From positions 1 through 64,000 of the forward strand of contig NW_020800412.1 of assembly GCF_003590095.1 (NCBI RefSeq): 64,000 bases of DNA. The letters run 5' to 3'. The DNA is from Trichoplusia ni (Eukaryota > Arthropoda > Insecta > Lepidoptera > Noctuidae). This document shows positions 54,021 through 64,000 of this stretch, one piece after another. The position numbers and the translations under genes were made by a program. How positions within the stretch are numbered: position 1 is the stretch's first letter; the number at the start of each line of letters is the position of its first letter. The notes beneath the pieces were generated by a model. The model did no database searches, was not told where the DNA came from, and saw only the letters and a program-made list of their open reading frames with translations.

Positions 54021-54981
54021 ATACATACCTATAAAACAACATTAACATTTTTGATAAAAAAGCAGTAAAATCTATCAAAGATTCTTTTTACTATTTTTAC
54101 TGTAAAGTAAGCCTAAAGTACTACTTATATTTTAATTTTTTTCAATGGAAATAAAAAAATCGAACATTCAAGGGTTAACAGACGCTCACTTAGACGGCAC
54201 TCTTCGAATTTGCTGTTCTTCTCGAGAACTTAATTAGCTCAAGACCATTGATGCAATTTTTCATAACATTAATTCTACAATTTTATATTTCAGAATTTTA
54301 ATCCTACAACAAATAGCTGCCTAACACTTAATTATTATCCCTTGTTTTTTTTTCTTTAGTGGACTTCGTAAATATTTTCAAGGTTTATCCCTACCTTACT
54401 TAAAACTACTTGCTGACCCCTGGTATATAGAATCCATTGTTGAAAGTTATGTAAATTGTGTAGTTCTCTTGGGCCTTGTTAAGGGTTAAGATATGGTACA
54501 CTGAGCATCGCTTGGAACTAGAACCTCCTATAATAAATAGCTTTAAGAACCAAACATTTCAAAGATTTACAATCAATAACCTTAATGGATAACAAGACCA
54601 ACAATCCATGACAAACAACAACAAGAACATCAAACAACCAAACAAAAAAAACAAAAGACAAACTTTTTAAATGTTTGAGACACATTTAAGTGAATCTGTA
54701 TAACTGGCAGCAATGGCTACTGTGTTCAATTTTGACTCCAACAAAACAATATCGAATAAAAACAGACGGACAGGACAACAAAACCACTTTTTCAAATAAT
54801 TATTCAATGCTGACATATCTGTACTGTAGAGCGGATTTTCAGAATAAAAAGATTTTACTTTTTAACTTTAAAAAAAAAGTTTTGTTCATTGGTATCCTTA
54901 AAACTTTTAAAGTGTAATTTTTCTTTTTAATTTTCTGAACTTCTTGACTCTTAACTTAGCTAAGTTAGATTGCAGACTGAT
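54021..54981. other. AT-rich spacer, no gene
   Basis: No coding similarity or element ends recognised. Confidence 0.4.
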
Positions 54982-55191
54982 TTTTCCTTTATTGTGTAGG
55001 AACATTTTTCCACAAACCCAGTAACCAGACTTGATTTTCTCAACTGTAGCTTGTTGACGCTGATAAGTATTCAGATTAAACAAAGGTTTTCCTTTATTGT
55101 GTAGGAACATTTTTCCACAAACCCAGTAACCAGACTTGATTTTCTCAACTGTAGCTTGTTGACGCTGATAAGTATTCAGATTAAACAAAGG
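54982..55191 (-). repeat. Perfect 105-bp tandem duplication, in-frame
   Basis: 54982-55086 and 55087-55191 are identical. On the minus strand the unit is exactly 35 codons and both copies are open (FNLNTYQRQQATVEKIKSGY then WVCGKMFLHNKGK), the frame running on to 54907. No ATG starts it and I recognise no family. It may be an old coding exon or chance. Confidence 0.9.
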
Positions 55192-56952
55192 TTAAAACCA
55201 GCGTTCACATCTGAAATGAATGAAAAATCTATTTTAGTACACACACAATTAGATTAAAACGATATTTAGAACATGAATATTCTAGAAATTATTGCGAGTA
55301 CATTGAACAATGAATGTGATGAATTCAATATTAACTTGTCAATACAAGAATACTGGCATGATATGTTTTATATATATTATTGCATAATATTATAATTACA
55401 TCTAGACCATTTTAAAAACAATGACGCCGAAGAATGTTACAAGGTGGTTTGTTAAGTATAAATTTAAGGCAATACATAAAAAGTGAGAGGTTATGTAAAA
55501 GTTTTTAACAAGTGGTTAATAATAAGTATTGGTCATTTTATCATTTAAAATTTATTAGATTATTCATAAAACTAGTAAAACAGACTACAAACAGACTTAA
55601 CGAATTACGAATAAGTGTTCAAAATCAAGTAGCAAAATATTGTTTCGGTGAGAAAAATTCATTGCTTATCTGATGGAAAATGGACGTTGCATGAAGGGGT
55701 TTTTGAAAGAGCTCTCATGTTGGATCCATAAGGTTGCATGTCTCAACCGTTAAATAAAACATATGTAAGCAATGTTCATTATTTTATTTTTACCTATAAA
55801 TTTGTTTTACACATTCACTGTTGTACGGTTTTAAAGTCGTTAAGTTGACAAATATTATCTTATGTATATCAAATGTTGTAAACTGATGAAAATGCCTACA
55901 ATGATCCTAATACTGTTTTTATTACCTTATTTACTAGTAGCAGGCCGCGACAATGCAAATTGCAACTGCAAGACCCGTCCATCATTTTATTTTCAACTTC
56001 CATGTATTTTATTTTCAACAAGAGTCGACTTGCCCAAACGTCCACAGACATAACAAAGAATTAGTCTCGATGCTGCCACAGACTACAACTAAATAAACTC
56101 TTGTAAGAATCGATTGTCATACAGGCTTACAGATTTAGTAACAAATTTTATAAAAATGTGATATTATATGATTGGTCGGTAACTAGATATATATTAATTT
56201 ACATATAAATAATTTGATGGCAATCCTATTACTAATTTTGATTTCCATTTCGTAGACTTATTATGCTATGCGAGTTTTTGATGGCATTCAATAAAACAGT
56301 TCCAAAAAATGCGTGCAACGTCTAGTCATCAAAAGTCTTCTACTAATCGTCATTAAATTTTTAAAAAGTATTAGCATAAACGTTTTTTTTTTCTGGAGAA
56401 GAAATTTAGATTCAGTACAGAGTTTTTAGTAACATAAAAAACTTTGTTCATAATTAGTTTTTTATTTTTCTGAAATAATATTATTTATTCTTCTCTGTGA
56501 ATTAGCAAACATTAATTTAACGCTATTTTTATGTTTTGTGAAATCGAATCCACTTTATTTTTATATTACCCTCTCATTCATTATTTTAAATACAAATACC
56601 TACCTACGATTAATTGTAAAAGTTATAAAACCGGTGTTTTGTTTAGAAATTCTTATACACCATTTAATCAACCTTGTCTAATAGATGGCGCTAAATTAAG
56701 TGTTTTTTTCTAATCAATAAATTGTTTTCGCTCTGATTCCAATTTATTCAAGTACTATATCTGTTCTATATCTCTTGTTGAGACATTGCCAATTGATAAA
56801 AACTACGACAATGTGCAACAGCAAATTAATGATTCATGATTCATAATTGAAACATGATTCCAACTGTTTTTGTCTGGCAGGTAATTCTTCAGTTTGTTTA
56901 TAGTTAATTGACACTTTTTAGTTTAATGTATAAGAAACAGAAGTAATATATA
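55192..56952. other. AT-rich spacer with one possible small secreted ORF
   Basis: The ATG at about 55886 begins MKMPTMILILFLLPYLLVAG, a signal-peptide-like hydrophobic run, followed by 35 residues with three Cys, ending at 56053. There is no codon bias or relative to support it. Nothing else seen. Confidence 0.25.
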
Positions 56953-57187
56953 TTACTAGCTTTTCGCCCGCGGCTTCGCCCGCGTCGAGGTCGGCTATAT
57001 CGCGTTTCCAAGAGAACTCTTCAAAAGTCAGGCATAAAGACTATCCTATGTTCTTTCTCAAGGTCAACTCTATCTCTGTACCAAATTTCATTAAAATCAG
57101 TTCAGTTGTTTAGACGTGAAAGCGTCACAGATATACAGACAGTCTGACAGAGTAACTTTCGCATTTATAATATTTGTAGGGATAATG
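56953..57187. repeat. RTE-like LINE 3' fragment
   Basis: Starts ACTAGCTTTTCGCCCGCGGC and contains AAATTTCATTAAAATCAG and a terminal GCATTTATAATATTTGTAGG, features of RTE-derived LINE tails in Lepidoptera. A different subfamily from 10936 and 62127. Confidence 0.7.
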
Positions 57188-60120
57188 CAACCTGTTTATC
57201 AAGAAATAAAAAAAAACCTTACAATACTTGAAATGTCAAATCACGAACTCGAATGAATATGTGTTCATAACAATGTTGCCTCCCTCGGTATTATTTTTTA
57301 TTATTTGTATTGTATTTGTCTTTGCGGCAGCAGAAATGTATCATCTCGAAAAGTATCTAGCTGCCTAGCTATAATCCGTCGAAAATATCTGCGCCCCTGG
57401 CTTATGACGTCATGCCAACATTAGAGCTTGCAAAAAAAACGATGTAAACATAAAATAAAATATCTTATTCGAGCGCATCTATTTTTTTTATAATTTTTAA
57501 TTATCCGTTATTTATAAGTTAACAATTTAGAGAAGCCTTACCAGACATCGCGAGGGAAAGCGCATTCCAGCGAGGTGCACAGATATTTACGACGTGTTAT
57601 GTCACGGTTCACGGTATACTACCAGGTAACGGTCATGAGTTGCACATACAGACAGACAGTTCAGTAACAGAGTCTGTTTATGCCCTCTTTTGTACGGAAT
57701 CAATAAAATTCATTTATTCAAATTAGGCTACTAAGTAGCACTTTTTGAAGGTCAGGTTACATTGGACAGCACCCAGTTTCGCCCACCCGTCATAAAAAGG
57801 AGGTGGAGTCAGGTAATAAAACAATATAAATATAACAGAATAGATTTATTTAAAATAAACTCGACATTTCTATATACATACAGTAAGTAATCACAATGGT
57901 TAATACTTTTATTTACAGACTTATTGGCAGTTCAAATTCAAAGTATTGCCAGAATAAAAAACGAATTAAATTTTAGTAGGCCCAAGTTTAAGCTAAAGAA
58001 AGATAGTTGCGGATTAACAATCATTTAAATAGAGAATATTCATTCGTCAATACAAGACAGGTTTGTGTGACAACTGTCGAAATGGTTTAAAACTACGAGC
58101 GACAGGCAGACACTATTATACTCGACGAATGCACTCTCACGATAATAGCTGTGACTGAGCTTAAGACGTTTCCTGACTTCATAACATTTTGTAACTATTG
58201 TAACTGTTACAAAATGAGAAAAAACTATCCTTTCTTTAACGAGCTGTTGAGTCTATTACATGTAAAATTTAGTCTCTAGACAGACGGACCGCATTCGACT
58301 GCAATTTGCGGTTGGATTGGAGTTGGAGTAGAGCCTTACAGTACTATAGTCACATGCGTTTAAAACTCGACCTGTACTTAAGTCAAAAGACAGACAAAAT
58401 TAAATAAATGACACCAAGATGTTTCTTTACAATCACGTTATGAATAGAGGCATTTTTGCGGTGGATAGAAACAGTTTTTATTAAGATTCGTTTAAGAAGA
58501 CAAAATATAAAGATTTTATGAAATTTCTCGAGCTATTCATAAGCACTTTTATGTAAGCAAACGCAACCCCTTAAAATACTATCATCTATTCACCTCTTGA
58601 AACTCTCATCCCGATGAACAGTATTTACTAAATATTAATTAAAAAAATAAACTTTTGTAGAGCCTAACTTGTCTTAATAATGTATTGAAAAACTTGTTTT
58701 CAACCAAGAAAGATAAACTTAAGTGATATATTTTTGTAAACACAAGAGTTTTTGTCCAGCGCTAACGAACAGGGATGATGATATTTTTATGTCTGTCATA
58801 TAGTTTCATAAATAATAATGTTTATTTTATAAAAACATAATTACATCATATTGTTGTGAATCGAACTTACTCGTGACGTGACGCGATTGTTAGTCGTTAC
58901 GTCACAAGCCCTACGCTCAGTTAACTTATTATTTAGATAAGGGAAAAAATAAGTGTCATATATTTTTTAACTAATCTATGTGACGGACTTTTAATTTTGT
59001 ATCTATACGTAGTACAAGTTGGCTATTGCACACACAACACTACATTTACATAACACTCAATAGGAACATTATCTTAAATCGATTCCTATCACTTATTTAC
59101 AAGCATACATATGAAATAGGCACAAAAAATATTCAACAGACCCCGGTCACGAATATAACATTTTCCCACGTTTTTATACACTTTTCTTGTTGTTTTGTCG
59201 TTCAGGTTGGAAATTTTAAACTCAATCTAGAGTTACTTTTTGGTGTCTTTTGAAAACGTGGGCTCTTAGATATTTTAAATCTATTAATTATTAATATTTC
59301 ACAACTTTCAGACAACGCCATCTAGTCTTAAACTAAACAAACTTGTAGTATGAGCGCTAGGCAACTGACAAATACTTTACATATATTTTTATACATATAC
59401 ATAGATGTTATAGATTAATAACACACTGACTCAGAACAAACAATAATTGCGAACCTTTCAATACAATTATAATTTAATATAATACATAAATTAAATCTAG
59501 GAATTAGTTGCTCTGACTGTTATACCAGAAGTTGTGACTTTGACCGGCAGCTATCTACACAAAATTTTGGCAAAGCGACCGGTGCGTTGAACAAGGAGTC
59601 GCAATTTTGAGTCCTGACCGAGATTTAATATTTTCCTTACCATTACATGCATTCAATCACGAATATTATCGACTTCGCATAATAATTCGCAACAACCCAA
59701 GACGCATAGTACTCAGTCATTACAATACAGCAAAAAAAACTGCTTTCTTGCTCAATCTTAAACATAATATTTTGCACGACTTTCAAACAACGCCATCTAG
59801 TTTCAAACTAAGCAAAGATTTTACTATTGTACTAGACAACAGATAAAAATAATTAAATATACTTTGAATACAAACCAAAGGATTGAACATTTGTCTTGAG
59901 TTGGAAATCCAACCTTGAAAATGAAACTTAATTTTAGACTTTAACTTAAAATTTAGATTTTAGTCTATTCTAGTCTAGTCTGCTCCTGACCATGATACCT
60001 GCAAAGGTGTCAAAACGTCGGGAACTAAAATCTAAAATGAAACCGCGATAAAATCCGTAAAAGTAGTTTCATTTCAATGTCTAACATTCGCGTAAACCTA
60101 AGAAACCACTTCAACGTCCA
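57188..60120. other. AT-rich region, possible 3' UTR or intergenic DNA of dpy-19
   Basis: No coding exon found on either strand. On the minus strand an AATAAA lies near 57846-57851, so the dpy-19 transcript may end here; its last coding exon was not located. A ~40-bp word around CAACGCCATCTAGT occurs twice (59310-59345, 59783-59820). Near 59985-60080 is a degraded repeat (GTCGGGAACTAAAATCTAAA). Confidence 0.3.
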
Positions 60121-60180
60121 GAATAGAGCCAGGCTCACTTACCACTAGACCAACAGGCCAGTCCAGTCCAGTATATATTA
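60121..60180 (-). repeat. tRNA-like SINE fragment
   Basis: The reverse strand reads GGCCTGTTGGTCTAGTGGTA, an A-box-bearing tRNA-like head; no B box follows. Confidence 0.45.
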
Positions 60181-60654
60181 GCACGATACGGACAACAATA
60201 ATGCACATTATTTATAATTGCGCAATTATATTAGCCGTCACCGAACTGTCAAGATTACAAGTTTAATTTGTTGACAGACGTCATTTGCCTGTCAAAATGA
60301 TTAAAAAGTTGTACGGTCGTTAAATAAGTAATAAATATTCTTAATATTCTTAATATTCTTAACGAACAATACATTCACCTGATTATCTAATAATAACGTC
60401 AGTCTTTATCTGTGTGTGTGTTCGCCTGATGTCAAGTGTCGAAACTACGGGGCATGTATCTGTAAGAAAGAGGAATATAAGAATAATTAATTTAATGTAA
60501 ATAAGAAGGATTTAAAAGAAGGTTGTATTTCGGAAATCGCTTGAAGACGGCGCTTGAATTTGCTGTATGTTTTTTTTTGCCCAGCATTCTATATTCTAAA
60601 CGTCTTAATTATTTTTTTAAACAACTCCTGCAGAAAAGCGTTTAATCCTTGTGT

Positions 60655-60790
60655 CGTGGGGTGTTCGGAAATATACAAATCACATGCACAAAGACACCCA
60701 GACTCATAACAAGCATTCGTGGATCACACAATTGCTTGTACTGCGCGGGGATCGAACCCACGACACGCCACTCACCGGCTATCCGTGCAG
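60655..60790 (-). repeat. tRNA-derived SINE
   Basis: On the minus strand GATAGCCGGTGAGTGG (A-box side) is followed by GGGTTCGATCCCCGC (B box) and an unrelated tail. It lacks a tRNA acceptor stem, so it is a SINE. Confidence 0.65.
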
Positions 60791-60824
60791 TCGAATGCAT
60801 TTATATATACTAAGTTGAAAAGAG

Positions 60825-61190
60825 TCATCATCATCGGCCAAGCCTTTTCCCAACTATGTTGGGGTCGGCTTCCAGCCAAACCGGATTCAGGTAAGTACCA
60901 GGGTTTTACAAGGAGCGACTGCCTGTCTGACCTCCCCAACCCATTTACTTGGGCAACACGATACCCAACGTCCAACAGTTAGTTAGACTGGTTGTCAGAC
61001 TTTCAAGCTTCTGACTACCTGACTGTCAAAGATGTAGGAATAACAGCCGAGACCCCACAATTTAACGTGCCTTCCGAAACACGGAGGAACTCGTTATGAC
61101 AAAGATGGTCACCCATCTACGGTCCAACCGCGTCAAGCGTAGCTTAACCTGTGATCGATTCACTTATGCGTTTATAGCTTAGCCACGAGC
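60825..61190. repeat. Interspersed repeat common in moths
   Basis: Starts GTCATCATCATCGGCCAAGC and contains CAACTATGTTGGGGTCGGCT, GGAGCGACTGCCTGTCTGAC, GTGCCTTCCGAAACACGGAG. I recognise this as a high-copy lepidopteran interspersed repeat but cannot name its class with certainty. Confidence 0.6.
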
Positions 61191-61224
61191 ACCTTCAAGA
61201 AAATAGTATAAGTCGTTTCATAAT

Positions 61225-61686
61225 AAATGCGGACAGCATCACATACATTGTTCTGAACCCAAAGTAAGTTGCTAAAGCACTTGTGTTATGGAATTCAGAT
61301 ACAACGAATGTACCACAAATACCCAGACCCGAGACAATGTAGAAATGTAAATTTTTACATTGACCAGACCGGGGATCGAAACCGGGACCTCAGAATTAGC
61401 GACATTTTGAAACCGGTGCGTACGCCTCTCGACCACAGAGGTCAACAAAGATAAGATAAGCCGTTTAATAAATAGTTATTTGTAAATAACTATTTATGAA
61501 TAATAGGTGTCGCTAGCTCTGAGATCCCGGGTTCGTTCCCTGTTGGGTCAATGTAAAGATTCACATTTCTACATTGCCTCAGGTCTGGGTGTTTGTGGTA
61601 CCTTCGTTGCATCTGAATTCCATAACACAAGTGCTTTAGCAACTTACTTTGGGTTCAGAACAATGTATGTGATGTTGTCAGCATTT
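61225..61686. repeat. Inverted pair of SINE-related sequences
   Basis: Arms 61225-61405 and 61506-61686 (181 bp each, about 85-90% identical) lie head to head around a 100-bp centre. The left arm plus centre carries a tRNA-like head on the minus strand (TGTGGTCGAGAGG...GGTTTCGATCCCCGG). The centre holds a 12-bp palindrome (61469-61480/61485-61496). Confidence 0.8.
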
Positions 61687-61702
61687 ATTTGTATAGACTC
61701 AC

Positions 61703-64000
61703 CGTACGCTGTAGTCGTGCACGTTGAAGACGGCGTAGTGGTCGTTCCTGAAGACGGGGTAGAAGTGGTCGACGGGGCGCGACAGCAGCGCGCGACACGC
61801 GACCGCCTGCCCGCGCCGCGCCGGCCACTCCGCGTCCCAGATGTCCAGCCACGAACACCCAGAACTGGACACGACAAACCATATCCTATCTAGTTAAAAC
61901 TACAATAGAACCACCTATTCCTATGCAATACGTAACATTTTATGTAAGCTATGTGTCCTATTGCATGCCTATGTAGGTAAATTGTGCAGAGCTGTAAACT
62001 TATGTTAAGACCATATAATGTTACCGCAATTAGTGCAATAAAGATTTATTATGTTATATTAATACAAAATACCCAAACATAATAATATACATAATGAAAG
62101 ACAGTTAATTATAATTTATGACAATACTAGCTGTTGCCCGCGACTTCGTTCGCGTGGTTAGAAGATATAAGTTAGGATTTTTTGAACGGAAGCCCTTGAA
62201 GATGAATAATTTTCCCCGTTTTTTCCACATATTCCATAGTATCTTCGCTCCTATTAGTTGCAGCGTGATGGTATATAGCCTATAACCTTCCTCGATGAAT
62301 GGTCTATTCAACACAAAAATATTTTTTTAATTTGAACCAGTATTTCCTGAGATTAGCGCTTTCAAACAAACAAACAAACAAACTCTTCAGCTTTATATAT
62401 TAGTATACAGTATAGATTACAATAAAATCACCTATTCCTATACAGTACAAAATACATAATGAAAGACGGTTAATTATAATTTATGACAATATTAATTTGA
62501 CTAAATTGCTATTCTGCCCACTTCCTCTCTCCTAAATTTTTGCGTGCCCAACATGGTCCATATTGAACTTTAACTGTTATTTATTTTCTACCATCTCTGT
62601 AACATATGGAATGCAATCAATGATTGAGTATTGAGTATCATCATGTTCAATTTTACCTTTTCACAGTCTCAGCGTTCAAGTAGTACGTAACGCAACTTTA
62701 GAAGATTTTAGGCACACCCTACCGTTTTTTTTGTTTAGGCGGCGGAATCCTCATGGACTCGCTCCTCCCTCGGGGGGAGGAAATGGTTACTGACTCTTAC
62801 TAAGAGTGAGTTTTTGAGTCGGTGTATGGCTTTGCGTTGCAATCCTTGATACACCGACCGCGGGCTTTCACCGGCCTGAAGTGTGACAGATAAGACCCCG
62901 TCTCCCCTATGTAACGCATCGTAACGTTTTTTTGTACGCCCCCTCCCTAGACGTAACAAAAAAGAGTTGCGGTTTTGCACGGTTCTTAATACTTCTGCAC
63001 GACTTTGGCTGGCCCTAGTCGTTTAGACTCCTTTTCTCATTAAGAATGGACATAAAGAGGCCATACGTCACCCCTCATAAGAACGCCGTAGGATGACAAG
63101 CCCGTCTCTTTCTTGGCCTGTCAGCTGATCGAGTGACAAACCTACATTGGCCTCAGGACATTTACACACCTACTCCTGCCGTAGCAGTACCGGGTCTCGA
63201 CGACTAGGTACGTGGCCCGCAGCTTGCTGAGTTCCTGGTACAGCTCGTGCGGCGAAAACCTTCCATACATCTTGTGAACAGCGTACGCGCGCTCTCTGTG
63301 AACATAACACGCGATGTTATTGTAGCTTTTCAAGGATGAAAAATATTGAGTTATTTATTGGTGGAAAGATTCTACCTAATTCTTGAAGGACATGCTAGAA
63401 GAATATTAAAAATTATCTAGATCTTCATATAAATTCAAAATAAGCACAACGAACAATGTTATCCAGAATTTTGTAAATATAATTATAGGTACTTCCTTAG
63501 CTATTTTAAGCCATCCCTCGCGATCGCAATGTAACTCAGTGACGGTCCGCTTGTTTACGTTTTTATAGTGTGATATAGTTACCGGCACGGATCTTGAGCG
63601 CTCGGCGGAAGAGTGGGGATCGCTTTGCGCATCGAACACTCATGACAAAGTAAAACGCCAATCTTGAGCCGAGTTGAGGTGCATGCACCTGCACCAAAGA
63701 ACGAATTTCGACGAATCACTCATGTCGGCTACGACAATCACTACACTTTTATCCGCCCCGCGCCTCACTTACTCTACTCACATACCGCAAAAGGGGCCCC
63801 ATGAAATCACTTTTGCAGGTGAAGTTCAGCGCTCAAGATCCGTGCCGGTAAGTATAGAGGGCAGTACCTGGCCTCCCTGTGCTCGTAGTGCGGGTGCGCG
63901 ACGATGGGCCGGCGCGTGCTGAGCATGACGGAGGCCAGCAGCGGCATGGAGCCCGCGAAGGCCGCGCCCGCCGCCGTCTGCGACGCGATCCACTGCAGCA
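61703..64000 (-). CDS. dpy-19: DPY-19-like C-mannosyltransferase, three exons (partial)
   Basis: Minus-strand exons: 64000-63868 (continues beyond the window), 63295-63170 and 61864-61703, joined by GT-AG introns that keep phase. The translation has FAGSMPLLASVMLSTRRPIV then AHPHYEHREARERAYAVHKM, ATYLVVETRYCYGRS, a GCSWLDIWDAEWP block and PVDHFYPVFRNDHYAVFNVH. This is the C-terminal luminal part of DPY-19/DPY19L proteins, multipass ER enzymes that transfer mannose to tryptophan of thrombospondin repeats. The last donor (CG|GTGAGT) implies one more short exon at lower coordinates, not found. Host gene, codon use GC-rich, undamaged here. Confidence 0.85.
62127..62410. repeat. RTE-type LINE 3' tail, copy 2
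   Basis: Same family as 10936-11165: ACTAGCTGTTGCCCGCGACT start, GCCTATAACCTTCCTCGATG middle, (AAAC)n and CTCTTCAGCTTTATATATTA end, with about 50 extra bp internally. Lies in a dpy-19 intron. Confidence 0.75.
62735..63125. repeat. GC-rich interspersed repeat in dpy-19 intron
   Basis: A block with GGCGGAATCCTCATGGACTC, GAGTCGGTGTATGGCTTTGC and GCCGTAGGATGACAAGCCCG, of a type I recognise as repeated in moth genomes. No ORF. Class not identified. Confidence 0.5.
63581..63849. mobile_element. 269-bp MITE next to a dpy-19 splice donor
   Basis: Perfect 22-bp TIRs at 63581-63602 and 63828-63849 (ACCGGCACGGATCTTGAGCG...). TTA/TAA symmetry at the ends hides whether the target duplication is TA or TTA. 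No ORF. The right end lies 18 bp downstream (in gene orientation) of the 63868 exon boundary. Confidence 0.85.

Noticed and set aside
55862..56053. Small secreted peptide gene
   Set aside because: A hydrophobic start in AT-rich DNA is easily random; no splice sites, homologue or bias to support it, so noted only as a weak possibility.
61507..61893. Plus-strand ORF opposite the dpy-19 exon
   Set aside because: The minus-strand exon fits DPY-19 motifs and splice phases exactly; the plus frame does not.

Overview
This window looks like insect nuclear DNA, most likely from a moth or butterfly. Genes have short introns, there are no bacterial-style operons, tRNA-derived SINE pieces and RTE-type LINE tails of the kind common in Lepidoptera are scattered through it, and the only recognisable host gene (minus strand, right edge) matches the ER C-mannosyltransferase DPY-19. 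Nearly all other coding sequence belongs to transposable elements. The species cannot be named from the sequence alone.

Layout. 1-4 kb: a ~600 bp repeat, a P-element/THAP9-like C-terminal relic and a BED-finger hAT relic. 4-12 kb: an R1-clade retrotransposon fragment, a Merlin (ISXO2-like) relic, a second hAT relic and the C-terminus of an unnamed transposase-like family that I call family X. 12-18 kb: two Tc1 elements and two BEL/Pao polyprotein relics. 18-20 kb: an open family X reading frame of about 450 codons. 20-23 kb: tandem repeats, hAT and BEL fragments, a SINE. 23-36 kb: a second family X gene broken by a hAT (itself carrying a DD82E Tc1-like element), a FLYWCH-MULE and a piggyBac. 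36-40 kb: a P-like relic broken by a Tc1. 40-45.6 kb: a piggyBac relic broken by an intact piggyBac, whose 3' two thirds and flank are then tandemly duplicated. 45.6-53.4 kb: a jockey-clade LINE broken by a Tc1-like element with a DD36E motif. 53.4-54 kb: a second copy of the repeat seen at position 1. 54-61.7 kb: AT-rich DNA with old repeat fragments. 61.7-64 kb: the last recognisable exons of the dpy-19 homologue, with a MITE 18 bp from a splice donor.

Many insertions can be resolved to the base. Target duplications (TA, TTAA, or 8 bp) flank terminal inverted repeats, and removing the insert restores, or nearly restores, the host reading frame. This gives a relative-age ladder. The family X relic, the P-like relics and the piggyBac relic are oldest. 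Next come the hAT and the jockey. The youngest are the DD82E, MULE and two piggyBac copies, which keep uninterrupted (spliced) transposase genes and may still be active.

The best candidate for something poorly described is family X. It has three or four copies here, an RKRK..W.RN..K..RNSG..Y N-terminal block, a Cys cluster, an SHY..R.YL block and a D...DNC.xQ.KN...GHT....D..H..I core that looks like an RNase H-fold DDE/D nuclease.
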